From contig NC_092673.1 in the NCBI RefSeq assembly GCF_964355755.1, positions 3,291,001 through 3,355,000 on the forward strand: a DNA stretch of 64,000 nt, given 5' to 3'. The stretch is from Antedon mediterranea. Its lineage: Eukaryota; Echinodermata; Crinoidea; Comatulida; Antedonidae. Position numbers and translations under genes: made by a program. Under the pieces are notes generated by a model, which saw only the letters and a list, made by a program, of their open reading frames with translations, was not told where the DNA came from and did no database searches. Below are positions 14,101-22,494 of this stretch, piece after piece (positions within the stretch are counted from its first letter, which is position 1; each line of letters starts with the position of its first letter).

Positions 14101-14776
14101 GTCATGCTTTATCTTACTCTCCTTCAATTATTTCCTTAAAAACCATCTCTCTTAAACTGACATTTAATTTTGATCAAATTTTAATTTGAAACCCAAAGAT
14201 TGTATTGTTTGTTAATACAAATTGTATTGTTCTGATAGACCCTATGATCAGCTTCGGCTGGATGGAACACCCTTGTAAAATATGGTTGAAATAAATAATA
14301 TACATAATATATTTGATCTGAACAATTTTTGAGGGTGGGATCCTAATACATAAAAACATAGTCACAAAATACATGATAGGCCTATACAATATATCACAAT
14401 AATTATAAAACATGGTATAACTCACTTACAATTAATTTCAATATCTTGTAAACTATATAAATTTTGGTACAGATTGGGTAAATTTTATATCACATCAGAC
14501 AATTCATCGGTATCATGACTGATGGAAACTGAATGCATGCGACCTACTTGTGATTGATCCCTGTACTTATGATCAATTAAGTAGTATGCAAACAAATTGT
14601 TAAATGTTGTCTCATTTTATTTCAGTAGTCAAATATTTAACATAAGTGCAGCCTAAATGTAGGGCCTATATGATTCTATAATTTTCATTCTAAATAATAA
14701 TAATAAAACATAGCTAGGCCTACACTTACCAGTCATGACGACGAACTTCTGCTTTGTTAGCACGCATACAATCCAT
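2107..14776 (-). CDS. Ankyrin-Roc-COR (Roco family) GTPase with C-terminal transmembrane-like helix
   Basis: 21 coding exons can be joined in phase: 14730-14776, 13246-13339, 12579-12677, 12037-12126, 11646-11748, 10926-11084, 10456-10550, 10028-10159, 8849-9096, 7034-7231, 6650-6907, 6005-6211, 5521-5679, 4898-5060, 4630-4802, 4297-4365, 3694-3913, 3108-3142, 2899-2953, 2578-2624, 2107-2373 (about 970 residues). Residues ~16-145 are ankyrin repeats (NKLHCAARDGD, ETALHKAVRGN, GRTPLYFV, STPLEYI). Residues ~170-430 are a Roc Ras-like GTPase: P-loop GPERVGKTS, G3 DFAGHH, G4-like GTHLD. A COR-like region follows to ~residue 700 (MVVLNPQWLLDIFTKVI). The tail has a Cys/His-rich stretch, a Ser/Thr/Pro-rich segment and a terminal hydrophobic helix (APAVVVAICAIVIAIYLLVV). 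No kinase domain or LRRs are seen. Exon 10926-11084 is out of frame by one base (mod 3) just before the P-loop. An alternative end reads straight through the 3694 donor to a TGA at 3677, giving a form without the membrane helix. Roco proteins are signalling GTPases; the ligand and pathway here are unknown. Confidence 0.85.
3503..3573 (-). tRNA. tRNA, anticodon TGT (Thr), with proline-like body
   Basis: On the minus strand there is a 71-nt cloverleaf: acceptor GACTCTG pairing with TAGAGAC with one mismatch, D-arm/box A TGGTCTAGTGGT, anticodon arm CTCGC-CCTGTAA-GCGAG with anticodon TGT, and T-arm/box B GGTTCGAATCC. The D-arm and anticodon stem (GTATGATACTCGC...GCGAGAGGTC) resemble metazoan tRNA-Pro more than typical tRNA-Thr. 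It lies in an intron of the Roco gene, on the same strand. Confidence 0.75.
4165..4266 (-). repeat. tRNA-derived SINE head/fragment
   Basis: On the minus strand GTGGAGTTGTGGCTTAGTGG resembles a tRNA 5' half with a box A. The remainder diverges and no proper T-arm is seen, so it is treated as a SINE or tRNA-like fragment. Confidence 0.4.
4440..4535. mobile_element. MITE family A, internally deleted copy
   Basis: Ends AAAGCTCTGTCT / GTAGACAGAGCTTT are inverted repeats shared by about 20 copies in the window. The core is shortened but keeps CATGATGATGTCATAT. Confidence 0.75.
5713..5865. mobile_element. MITE family A, near full-length copy
   Basis: Terminal inverted repeats AAGCTCTGTCTACACTATC and GATAGTGTAGACAGAGCT flank the typical core with two CCAAATATGGTAGT blocks and ATGACATCATCATG. 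No coding capacity. It lies in a Roco gene intron. Confidence 0.9.
7822..8757. mobile_element. Foldback DNA transposon with 9-bp target duplication (Mutator-like)
   Basis: A 936-bp element begins GGGTGTCTAGAAAACTCAG and ends with the exact inverse CTGAGTTTTCTAGACACCC. It is flanked on both sides by the 9-bp direct repeat GATTATTAC (7813-7821 and 8758-8766). The arms, about 190-200 bp each, consist of repeated palindromic TCTAGATCTAGAAAACTCAG-type units. The core of about 500 bp has no long ORF. A 9-bp duplication is the hallmark of Mutator-like elements, so a non-autonomous MULE is the best guess. It sits in the intron between Roco exons 7034-7231 and 8849-9096. Confidence 0.85.
9187..9334. 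mobile_element. MITE family A copy
   Basis: Inverted ends AAAGCTCTGTCTACACTATC / AGTGTAGACAGAGC around the conserved GATGTGCCCAAATATGGTAG core; in a Roco intron. Confidence 0.9.
10609..10760 (+). repeat. tRNA-like SINE fragment
   Basis: GTAGCTTGCTGGTTAACATG followed by a GGTTCAATG box-B-like block resembles a degraded tRNA head, then a non-coding body. It lies in a Roco intron. Confidence 0.4.
10926..11084 (-). pseudogene. Frame-disrupted exon of the Roco gene (P-loop exon)
   Basis: The upstream exon enters in phase and reads APFELQNRSTLLAAYKASIR then DG. The conserved P-loop stretch ILVGPERVGKTSLKNALLGH lies one frame over, and it is the P-loop frame that fits the next exon. The exon is 159 bases where 1 mod 3 more is needed. 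The break falls at about 11015-11022, in GGGATGGCAG. Loss of one copy of a GATG-type tandem repeat (4 bp), or of one base, would explain it. It may be a polymorphism, an assembly error or gene inactivation; all other exons are intact, which favours one of the first two. Confidence 0.6.
11201..11391. mobile_element. Inverted-repeat (MITE-like) element
   Basis: The left arm TATAAGGTTTTATTGCAAATAG and inner GATGGGAAGAGTTTGGG are mirrored by GTTTGCTCCCAAACCC, ACCATGCATTGTGCATG and GCTATTTGCGATAAACC on the right. Arms are about 80 bp with an ~30-bp loop. No ORF. Confidence 0.65.
11879..11980. mobile_element. MITE family A, degraded copy
   Basis: Begins CGCTCTGTCTACACTTG and retains ATGTGATGTGCCCATGTCAT and a TTTTTGGTCAAA end; the right terminus is lost. 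Confidence 0.65.
12258..12282. repeat. Poly-G tract
   Basis: An uninterrupted run of more than 20 G within a Roco intron, followed by G-rich GGGGTGGGGGAGGGG. The length is likely unstable or uncertain in assembly. Confidence 0.8.
12797..12920. mobile_element. MITE family A, 5'-truncated copy
   Basis: CTATCAAACTTTATGG through CACATCACACTTTTTTTGTC with the ATGGACATGATGATGTCATA core. Terminal CTCTGTCTACA blocks are missing. Confidence 0.75.
12996..13049 (-). pseudogene. tRNA-like 5' half fragment
   Basis: On the minus strand AGCCCCAGTGGTCTAATGG with TTAGGACATCAAGTCTCGG resembles the acceptor, D-arm and part of the anticodon arm of a tRNA. No T-arm box B follows, so it is a fragment or SINE head. 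Confidence 0.4.
13963..14100. mobile_element. MITE family A copy
   Basis: Ends AAGCCCTGTCTACACCATC / GATCATGTAAACAGAGCT flank the usual core; upstream of the second Roco exon. Confidence 0.85.
14230..14303 (+). repeat. Interspersed repeat 3' end (copy 1)
   Basis: ATGATCAGCTTCGGCTGG with GATGGAACACCC and a GAAATAAATAA tail matches about 60 bases near 57.54-57.60 kb. The A-rich AATAAA tail suggests the 3' end of a LINE or SINE. Confidence 0.55.
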
Positions 14777-15560
14777 GGTCAGACATCGTCCAGCCCCTTC
14801 GAAGAAATGAAGACGTTAATATAAAAATACCATAAGATTACTCACTCTCCGGGATTCCCCTTTTCAACGATGCGTGACGATTAATAAAACTGTCATTATC
14901 TTTATTGTGTACTGTGACTACGTTGCAGACTTTTGTTTTTATGATTGACTACTTGGCTAAGAAGGAATATTTTAACTATTTAAGGCTTTCAACTATCCAT
15001 ATAGAATAAAGTATTTTTATTTAGGATAAATAAGAGCGGCTGTTTATCCGTCATTCGGGGACAGTTTTCAAATATAAGTGTAGTTGAAAACCTTCTGTTT
15101 GATATCCTATAATATGCGTGTAAAAAAGTATTTCTAAAAATTTGTAACGAACAACAGAACTATTTTTGGATAGACCATAGAGTATAGTTCACTTATCTCT
15201 ATGAACGACACAGTACAATTAATTTTCATCGCATGACATGGCACATAAAGAAGATTTAGGCGTGTCAGTGGCTAATGTATTCAATGGGAATCATGACTCA
15301 CTTTTTGTAAATGACGTTTAAATTGAGACATAATTTAATTACATAGTAGGGACAATAATATATTCATATGGGTCCGACGTTACACCACCCTTTTAAATAG
15401 AGTGGTTAACAATTGAGGAAGTGTGGTATAAAGCTGTTGTACCGTGGGCGTATCCAATTCAATATCTCAGTGTAAAAGATAATAAAATTTGTATAACAAA
15501 GTTTCCGCTAATAATAGGGACTCAGGCTACAGTTCTTGCATAATGTCCTGTTCCGAACAT
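14777..15560. other. Intergenic region 5' of the Roco gene
   Basis: Contains the presumed Roco promoter and 5' UTR. Nothing else recognisable; a short tandem duplication of CCTGTTCCGAACATACCGTC occurs near 15547-15587. Confidence 0.4.
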
Positions 15561-15756
15561 ACCGTCCTGTTCCGAACATACCGTCTTTTGTGAGAAATGA
15601 GAAAATAACTGACAGCGAATTGTAAACAAATTAATTGCCTGATGATGAATATGTTTGTGACGTCATTGGAATATTGTATCACTAAAGTGTTTGATTATCA
15701 TAGAGGCACTATAATATCTATATGATTAAATAGGACCACTGTTCAAATGTACAGTG

Positions 15757-15820
15757 TTTGGCTGATGGCTACGCGTGTGGCTTCATGTCATAACATCTGG
15801 TATTAGGCTTGCTGACTCTT
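15757..15820 (+). pseudogene. Vault RNA-like gene, 3'-truncated copy (V1)
   Basis: TTGGCTGATGGCTACGCGTG followed by TGGCTTCATG and GGTATTAGGC matches the 5' half of the copy at 16102. Box B and the GCCGTCCAGTC 3' end are missing. Its upstream flank, including TGACGTCA at 15659-15666, is duplicated from or to the flank of the next copy. It probably does not yield a vault RNA. Confidence 0.6.
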
Positions 15821-16101
15821 TTTAAATTGTATTAATTATACTATTTTTAAGGGTTAATGATACGGAGCGTGTCATTTTATGGATATTTTAGTTTTATGAA
15901 TGTACAGTAGGCCTTAAAAAGGAGTCATATTTCCTTTTATGTTTTGCAATCACCAGATTCATTTGAAAGAAATGAGAAAACAACTACTAACAGTGAACTG
16001 TAACAAAAACAAATTAATTTCCTGATGAATATGTATGTGACGTCAGTCAGGATTGCATCATTAAAGTGCTTGTTTAAATATTGTTCAAATTTGTAGTGTT
16101 T

Positions 16102-16205
16102 GTCTGGCTATGTTGTGTGGCGTCATCGTGATATATTGGTATTAGGCGGGCACAGTTGGTTCGATCCCAACCGAAATGATCGACCACTGACGCTGTCCAG
16201 TTTTT
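16102..16205 (+). ncRNA. vtRNA: Vault RNA-like gene (V2)
   Basis: Vault RNAs are Pol III transcripts that bind the vault ribonucleoprotein particle. This copy starts GTCTGGCTATG, has a box A-like TATGTTGTGTGGCGTCATCG, a box B GGTTCGATCCC, and ends CGCTGTCCAG followed by a T5 terminator. The 5' and 3' ends pair, as in vertebrate vault RNAs (5' GGCTGGC..., 3' ...CCAGTC-TTTT). TGACGTCAG, a CRE-like element, lies about 60 bp upstream. Confidence 0.75.
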
Positions 16206-16644
16206 CGTCTTTGCCATTTTATACAGAACCGTTAACGAAGATTTTTTTATATTCAAATGTTCTATAAACACCTCAAAGTTATTTCATAGAGTTCTGAAAT
16301 GGCATGAATTATTATACACATTTATTTAGCTTTTTAGCTCCGATGGCTTTATTACCAGTAAAAACATTAAGCATTAAAATCATTAACTTATTGTCCCCTA
16401 TGAACAAATATTTTTGTTGAATAATATAATATCATATTATATATAGTCAATTTAACCTAAAAATAGATCGAACAAAAATTATTACATGGAAAAACTGTAT
16501 AAAGCAAAATTACTCAAATAAACATTATTTTGTTTAGTTTTTTTATCTACGAAAGTGATTAACTGATTTCGGCATTTCCTGTTAAAAGTAATTTTTTAAA
16601 AGTAACATGATTCCACCGATATTATGATATTATTATATATTATA

Positions 16645-18035
16645 CTAGCAGTTATACCCGCCCCAGGGCGGGTTTCAAAATTAGTTTACAGCCTTCTCAG
16701 TACATAACACCCGACGCCAGTATATGCCTATACTCACCAACCTCCACCCTCTTTTCAATACCACCCCATACTCTTTCTTAAAAACAAATTCTTCCCAGTG
16801 ATGGACAAATTCAATTCAACCTAAGCTTCAACTTGAGAGGAGTATACCATAGCTATGATGGGTCTAATAATGGTTGAAGTACGTTGTAAATTGTGTAAAT
16901 GAATAGGTGTCATATTGGCTGATAATTAAAATATCTAATTTAGATACTGCGGCCCCCATAGTATAGCTATGATGGGTCTAATAATGATTGAAGTACGTTG
17001 TAAATTGTGTAAATGAATAGGTGTCATATTGGCTGATAATTAAAATATCTAATTTAGATACTGCGGCCCCATAGTATAGCTATGATGGGTCTAATAATGA
17101 TTGAAGTACGTTGTAAATTGTGTAAATGAATAGGTGTCATAATGGCTGATCATTAAAACCCATAATCCCTCAGTGGCAGTTGTCAAATGTAGTTTAAAAC
17201 ATTCGAAATACAGTTTCGGTCATGGTGATAGGCCTAAATCCCCACCCCAAAGTCCCATCTGCTTCCCATGGATGATTAAATACTTTAACATTTTCCAACC
17301 ACAATTCTGGTGTAAGCAAAATCCCCTGAACCCAAACCCTATCTCCCAACCCCACTCTCCCACAATTGACGTTTTTTCTTGGAGGATTGGTGATGTAGTT
17401 GAACACAGTAACAGTAAACATCATGTGTATGTTCACACAGGTATGGATGTCTGTAATGAGACAATCCAAGAGAACGATACATAGCTGGATATGGTTAAAG
17501 TACTTTGCTAAATGTGTAAATGAATAGGTGTCATATTGGTTAATGAATAAAATATGTAAATCGATATACGCCTTGCTGAGGATAATTAAAATACTGTCAA
17601 ACTTTTGTAGTATAATTTTACAATTCGATAGCCTACAACCCCGAGCCCTAGCAAAAAATGACATCACAAACCACCACTCCACCCCCCGCCCCCACCCCTC
17701 CCACAAAAACCCCAGGAGTCGGGGGAATTTTTTTAAATGTAGTTTAAAACCTTCCGGGTACAATTGCCATCATTTTGATACCCCATACGTATGGTTACGT
17801 GCAGACACAGAATTTTTTATAACGAACAAACATCGAAAGTGGGGGTTTTGACCACATTTTGGTCCCTAACTTGGATTCTAGGTGGCGGATGATGTTGAAA
17901 TATAGCTTAGAACATTCCCGGTACAATTGCGGTCATTTTGATACCCCATATGTAAGATTATGTGCAGTAACAAAATTTTGTATAACGAACAAACAGACAA
18001 ACAGACAAACTCTCTCACTTATAATATAGATAACA
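16645..18035 (+). repeat. Interspersed element with internal ~115-bp tandem repeats
   Basis: Starts near ACTAGCAGTTATACCCGCC and ends with ACAAACAGACAAAC repeats and CTCTCACTTATAATATAG, terminal features typical of a widespread class of non-autonomous non-LTR or related elements. Inside, about 16845-17160, three tandem copies of a ~115-bp unit contain GCTATGATGGGTCTAATAAT and GTAAATGAATAGGTGTCATA. Two later segments repeat the TTGATACCCCATA theme. The 189-codon open frame on the minus strand in it shows no recognisable domain. Confidence 0.55.
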
Positions 18036-18169
18036 CCTATATAAATTCCTGTCATTTGATTGGACGAATGTGGGTCACATGGCGTGCAATAGTACGCACT
18101 ATTCAACGATCGTTAAATAGTACTTTTTGAAACATTTTTGTTTGTTATTTAGATGTTATATAAAACAAA

Positions 18170-18325
18170 TAATGAATGTTTTGTATTCGTGTAATGGTAC
18201 AAATAATGGCACTTGGTGAATGATGAAAGGTTATATCAACTCGGCTTTGCCTCGTTGATATAACCTTTCATCATTCACCTCGTGCCATTATTTGTACCAT
18301 TGCACTCATAAACATTCATTATTTG
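18170..18325. repeat. Long near-perfect palindrome (hairpin)
   Basis: GAATGATGAAAGGTTATATC and its inverse GATATAACCTTTCATCATTC are separated by only about 20 bases around GGCTTTGCC. The arms extend outwards through GCACTTGGTG / CACCTCGTGC and AATGGTACAAATAATGGC / GCCATTATTTGTACCATT, about 70 bp each. No coding content. It lies between vault RNA copies V2 and V3. Confidence 0.85.
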
Positions 18326-18424
18326 TATAATATTCAACTTACTCAGCAGTCGTTGTTGTGTGACCTTACTATGGCATTGCGTCAGTATGTTGTCGTTTAA
18401 ATACAGTTTAAACGTACATTGTTT

Positions 18425-18540
18425 GGCTGGCTATGCCGTGTGGCTACATCGTGATATAATGGTAAATATGTTTGTTTAAGGCACAAAAAGTGTTGGTTCG
18501 ATCCCAACCGAAATGGCCACTGGCGCCGTCCAGTCATTTT
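18425..18540 (+). ncRNA. vtRNA: Vault RNA-like gene (V3)
   Basis: 5' end GGCTGGCTATGCCGTGTGGC, box B GGTTCGATCCCAACC, 3' end GGCGCCGTCCAGTC followed by ATTTT. 5' GGCTGG pairs with 3' CCAGTC. GCGTCAG occurs upstream. Same orientation as all other copies. Confidence 0.85.
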
Positions 18541-18856
18541 ATAGGATTTCCAGTGTACTTTTGCATTTTTATATTTTTAATACAATATTATAACATTTAA
18601 TTTTTGTCAAAATATTTTTTTAAGACTTTTATTGAAGTCTCTGTATCATTTGTTTTAGGAAAACGGTAAACACTTTACTGTTTATTATGGGTGTGTGTTA
18701 ATCTCGAAGCATTCATTGTGCTAGTTTTAGCTAAATACAGATAAGCAGTCAATACAAAATGTTTTTATTGTATTGCATGAAGTGGTATTTATTAATAAAT
18801 AAATAAACAAGAAATATTTCTTACAAAAAACGCTGATCGCTTATTGACGTAACAGT

Positions 18857-19140
18857 TTTAAAGATATATTGTCCCTCTAGAAAATATTTTTTATTTCCAA
18901 TTTGTTTTTGAATGTGTCATTTTATTGTCACATAATAGTTATTTTAGGCCTACCTGAAAAAATGTAATTTAAAGCAAAAAATACTTAAATTTTCTGTCAG
19001 ACAATGGTTGTTGGGTTATAATTAAACGTTTCTTTTCTCTTTTATACGTGAATAAATATTATTTTTTTGTTACAGAAGTGAATAACTTTGATATGAAACT
19101 CAATTTCTGTCACTTTAGTTTATTTTATTGCTAAGTCGAG
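18857..19140. mobile_element. MITE family B copy 1
   Basis: Begins TTAAAGATATATTGTCCCTC and shares GTCACATAATAGTTATT, a CTGTCAGACAATGG block and a GAAGTGAATAAC block with copies near 28.5 and 49.3 kb. The right end is eroded. Confidence 0.65.
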
Positions 19141-19368
19141 TTTCCATTTTAGCAAAAACGTCAGTGTCTATTACTATAACTAACTGCTGCTTGCTTTCAT
19201 CTAAAAAATGAGTCATCTCATGTGACGTAGCGGGCTAGAGCAGCAGCGTTATAAAAAGATAAAACATTTGGCGTGTCATACTTTGGGAGAGTCATAAATA
19301 TATCGACGTCATACAACGATTTCATCATCGTGTTATACCTTTATAACCGTGTTTAATGCGTTCTTATC

Positions 19369-19485
19369 GGCTGGCTTAGCTATGTGGCTACATCGTTATA
19401 CAATAGGTAGTATGTTTGAATCGTAATCAAAAAGTTGTTGGTTCAAGTCCAACCGAAACAGCCACTGGCGCCGTCCAGTCATTTT
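19369..19485 (+). ncRNA. vtRNA: Vault RNA-like gene (V4)
   Basis: 5' GGCTGGCTTAGCTATGTGGC, very close to the vertebrate vault RNA 5' end; box B GGTTCAAGTCCAACC; 3' CTGGCGCCGTCCAGTC then ATTTTATTTT. A TATA-like CTTTATAACC lies about 30 bp upstream, as expected for vault RNA genes that combine internal boxes with external elements. Confidence 0.88.
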
Positions 19486-20225
19486 ATTTTTTTTTACAAA
19501 TACATTTTGGTATGTTTATCTATCTTATCTTTATACACATAAACATTATTCTTCCAGATATTTTTAAAAGAATTTTATATAACTTTCGTTCGGCCTACAT
19601 TTTAAAATTAACATCAATGTATTTAGGACTAATTTATTCAAAGCTACCATTGCCTTGACTTAATATAAGTTAACCCTGGTCAAGTTTGCAAGTCTTTAGT
19701 TTTAGGTAGGGCCTACAAACGGATCACGGGATTACCTCCAAGATCGAACCAGTTCTTCCTAATCGAACCATGCTTGTGTAAATCAAAAAGAAAATCAATA
19801 AAGATATTTCTCTTTTTTTTTTAAATTATGTGAGGCCACGAGATTGTGTGATATGCGACTTTATATTGTTTTTATGAAATAAAAGATTGCTAACTAAATG
19901 TCATTAATAATTTTATTTTCTTAATTTATAAGTTGATCTGTTTTGCTTATTTTGTTCTTGCTAAGTCACTCATAACTCATGAAAAAATATCATTCATTTT
20001 TGTATGCAAATACTACAATTCAGCGCGTTTATGCTGCAATTTTTATGGATATGCTTATATGTCATACAAATATTGTTAAAAATCGTGTATATAACATCTT
20101 GTACTATAAGGTACCGTACTGTATACATTTCACACTTGATTGAGCCTATTGGATTTCCAGTTGACAATTCATGGTATTGCGTCATTGTGTGGTGTATTCA
20201 AAAGCGATTATAACAACGAAATACT

Positions 20226-20341
20226 GGCTGGCTTAGCTATGTGGCTGCATCGTAATACAATGGTAGTATATTTGACTTCAGATCGAAATGTTGTTGGTTC
20301 AAATCCAGCCGAATTAGCCACTTGCGCCGTCCAGTCTTTTT
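20226..20341 (+). ncRNA. vtRNA: Vault RNA-like gene (V5)
   Basis: 5' GGCTGGCTTAGCTATGTGGC identical to V4; box B GGTTCAAATCCAGCC; 3' GCGCCGTCCAGTC directly followed by a T5 run. Upstream: GCGTCATTG (CRE-like) and GATTATAAC (TATA-like). Confidence 0.88.
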
Positions 20342-20479
20342 AAGTAATTTTGGTTTTTTTACACTTTATTTGTACATTGTTCATATATTTAAAACATTCT
20401 GAATGTTTATTAGCGCCATTTTATTATTTTAAAACATTTTTGTTGTAGCAGCAATAAATGGAAAAGGCCTACCTGTTAT

Positions 20480-20600
20480 CGGTCAATGAAAATGTTTATA
20501 TAGGCCTTCGCCAGCAGTCTGTGATCAATGGAAATAGGCCTACCTGTTATCGGTCAATGGAAATGTTTATATAGGCCTTCACCCGCAGACTGTGCTTAAT
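20480..20600. repeat. Short tandem duplication (~65-bp unit)
   Basis: TAGGCCTACCTGTTATCGG, followed by TCAATG(A/G)AAATGTTTATA and AGGCCTTC, occurs twice in a row. Confidence 0.7.
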
Positions 20601-20810
20601 GAACAACCATTGGTAGGCCATGTTAATTTAAGCATATTGATTAATCGTGCATAACGAATTAGCAGGTGAACCAGCTGCATAAATATAACCGGCAAAATGA
20701 AATATAATTGTAAAAATTCATTTGGCCACGAAGGCTTGAAAAAATACCCCAAATTGCAGTGGAGTGTCAACAAGTAGGCCTATTTGGATAATTATAGGCC
20801 TACAGGATAC

Positions 20811-20882
20811 ATATCCGACGGGACTCGAACCCGTAATCCACGACTTAGGAGGCCGATGCCTTATCCATTGGGCCACGGAGGC
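20811..20882 (-). pseudogene. Degenerate tRNA-Arg(CCT) copy (array unit 1)
   Basis: Aligned to the array consensus it keeps anticodon CCT and box B. Its 3' acceptor strand reads CGGATAT instead of CGGAGGT, and the 3' anticodon stem is altered (GTCGT for GCCGG). Both weaken pairing, so it is probably non-functional. It is the left-most, outermost copy. Confidence 0.7.
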
Positions 20883-20972
20883 TCTTTGTAAAACATTAAA
20901 TAGAAAACAGACCAAAATTTAAGTATAGATTGTCCCAACCAAGAATTTGGGTAAAAATAAACAAAAAGTTAC

Positions 20973-21044
20973 ACCTCCGACGGGACTCGAACCCGCAATC
21001 CCCGGCTTAGGAGGCCGATGCCTTATCCATTGGGCCACGGAGGC
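20973..21044 (-). tRNA. tRNA-Arg(CCT), array unit 2
   Basis: 72-nt cloverleaf on the minus strand: acceptor GCCTCCG/CGGAGGT, D-arm GTGGCCCAATGGATAAGGC, anticodon arm TCGGC-CTCCTAA-GCCGG (anticodon CCT, reading AGG), T-arm with GGTTCGAGTCC. A T5 run follows. It matches metazoan tRNA-Arg(CCT) throughout. Confidence 0.95.
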
Positions 21045-21134
21045 TCTTTGTAAAACATTAAATAGAAAACAGACCAAAATTTAAGTATAGATTGTCCCAA
21101 CCAAGAATTTGGGTAAAAATAAACAAAAAGTTAC

Positions 21135-21206
21135 ACCTCCGACGGGACTCGAACCCGCAATCCCCGGCTTAGGAGGCCGATGCCTTATCCATTGGGCCAC
21201 GGAGGC
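21135..21206 (-). tRNA. tRNA-Arg(CCT), array unit 3
   Basis: Identical gene body to unit 2. The spacer between units 2 and 3 is nearly identical to that between 1 and 2, giving a 162-bp tandem period. Confidence 0.95.
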
Positions 21207-21287
21207 TTGCTGTGAAATATTAAATAGAAAACAGGCTAAAATTTAAGTTAAAATTGTGCCAACCAAGAACTTGGATAAATAAGCTAC

Positions 21288-21358
21288 ACCTTCGACGGAC
21301 TCGAACCCGCAATCCCCGGCTTTGGAGGCCGATGCCTTATCCATTGGGCCACGATGGC
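21288..21358 (-). pseudogene. Altered tRNA-Arg copy, anticodon CCA (array unit 4)
   Basis: 71 nt. The loop reads CTCCAAA, so the anticodon would be CCA (Trp) on an arginine body. One base is missing beside the T-arm, and the acceptor has an A-A mismatch. Probably a decayed copy. Confidence 0.75.
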
Positions 21359-21450
21359 TCGTTCTGAAAACTTAAACATAAAACAGACCAAAATTGAAGT
21401 ATATAGATTGTGCCAACCAAGAATTTGGGTAAAAATAAACAAGAAATTAC

Positions 21451-21522
21451 ACCTCCGACGGGACTCGAACCCGCAATCCCCGGCTTAGGAGGCCGATGCC
21501 TTATCCATTGGGCCACGGAGGC
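21451..21522 (-). tRNA. tRNA-Arg(CCT), array unit 5
   Basis: Consensus cloverleaf and anticodon CCT, followed by T-rich sequence. Confidence 0.95.
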
Positions 21523-21606
21523 TCGTTGTACAATATTAAATAGAAAACAGACTAAAATTTAAGTTAAAATTGTGCCAACCAAGAATTTGGATAAAAATAA
21601 ACGTGC

Positions 21607-21678
21607 ACCTCCGACGGGACTCGAACCCGCAATCCCCGGCTTAGGAGGCCGATGCCTTATCCATTAGGCCACGGAGGC
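21607..21678 (-). tRNA. tRNA-Arg(CCT), array unit 6
   Basis: Consensus except D-arm GTGGCCTAATGG (CCTAAT instead of CCCAAT), a change shared by all units to the right and by vertebrate tRNA-Arg(CCT). Anticodon CCT; T5 run downstream. Confidence 0.95.
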
Positions 21679-21757
21679 TTGTTAAGAAATTAAAATAAAC
21701 CCAAATTGGAGTCGAGAGTGGGTCAACCAAGTATTTAGATAAAAATACATCAGTTAC

Positions 21758-21851
21758 ACCTCCGACGGGACACGAACCCGTAATCCCCGGCTTACGAACA
21801 CGTAATCCCCGGCTTAGGAGGCCGATGCCTTATCCATTAGGCCACGGAGGC
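21758..21851 (-). pseudogene. tRNA-Arg(CCT) copy with 22-bp internal duplication (array unit 7)
   Basis: 94 nt instead of 72. The segment from the T-loop through the 3' anticodon stem is repeated, with one copy reading CGAACCCG and the other CGAACACG. This breaks the cloverleaf. The flanking spacer is near identical to that of unit 9, so a ~314-bp block was duplicated before the insertion. Confidence 0.85.
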
Positions 21852-21920
21852 TTGTTGAAAGTAAACGAAAATTGCTGTCGAGATTGTGCCAACCAATTAG
21901 ATAAAAATAAGTGATACTAT

Positions 21921-21992
21921 ACCTCCGACGGGATTCGAACCCGCAATCCCCGGCTTAGGAGGCCGATGCCTTATCCATTAGGCCACGGAGGC
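21921..21992 (-). tRNA. tRNA-Arg(CCT), array unit 8
   Basis: Consensus body with T-loop GGTTCGAATCC; anticodon CCT. Confidence 0.95.
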
Positions 21993-22071
21993 TTGTTAAG
22001 AAATTAAAATAAACCCAAATTGGAGTCGAGAGTGGGTCAACCAAGTATTTAGATAAAAATACATCAGTTAC

Positions 22072-22143
22072 ACCTCCGACGGGACACGAACCCGTAATCC
22101 CCGGCTTAGGAGGCCGATGCCTTATCCATTAGGCCACGGAGGC
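22072..22143 (-). tRNA. tRNA-Arg(CCT), array unit 9
   Basis: Anticodon CCT and intact acceptor. The T-loop reads GGTTCGTGTCC, one change in box B. Probably functional but slightly suspect. Confidence 0.8.
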
Positions 22144-22212
22144 TTGTTGAAAGTAAACGAAAATTGCTGTCGAGATTGTGCCAACCAATTAGATAAAAAT
22201 AAGTGACAATAT

Positions 22213-22284
22213 ACCTCCGACGGAATTCGAACCCGTAATCCCCGGCTTAGAAGGCCGATGCCTTATCCATTAGGCCACGGAGGC
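22213..22284 (-). tRNA. tRNA-Arg with TCT anticodon (array unit 10)
   Basis: The body is that of the CCT array, but the loop reads CTTCTAA, giving anticodon TCT, which still decodes arginine (AGA). The T-stem has one change (GGTTCGAATTCC). This is an isoacceptor switch inside a tandem array. Confidence 0.75.
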
Positions 22285-22367
22285 TAGTTGACAAAAACAA
22301 AACAAAAACCCAATTTGGAGTCGATATTGGTGCTAACCAAGTATTTAGATAAAATAAGTGATAATAC

Positions 22368-22439
22368 ACCTCCGACGGGATTCGAACCCGCAATCTCCGG
22401 CTTAGGAGGCCGATGCCTTATCCATTAGGCCACGGAGGC
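22368..22439 (-). tRNA. tRNA-Arg(CCT), array unit 11
   Basis: Anticodon CCT, consensus acceptor and T-arm; one change in the 3' anticodon-stem flank. Confidence 0.93.
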
Positions 22440-22494
22440 TTGTTGACAAATTGAAAATAAACCCAAATTGGAGTCAAGATTATGCCAACCAAGT

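Noticed and set aside
17194-17763. 189-codon open frame on the minus strand
   Set aside because: It lies entirely inside an interspersed repetitive element with tandem repeats, shows no known domain and has an open counterpart on the opposite strand; low-complexity chance frame.
20811-22439. CRISPR-like array of regularly spaced repeats
   Set aside because: The repeat is a 72-nt tRNA-Arg gene, spacers are similar to each other, and the genome is eukaryotic.
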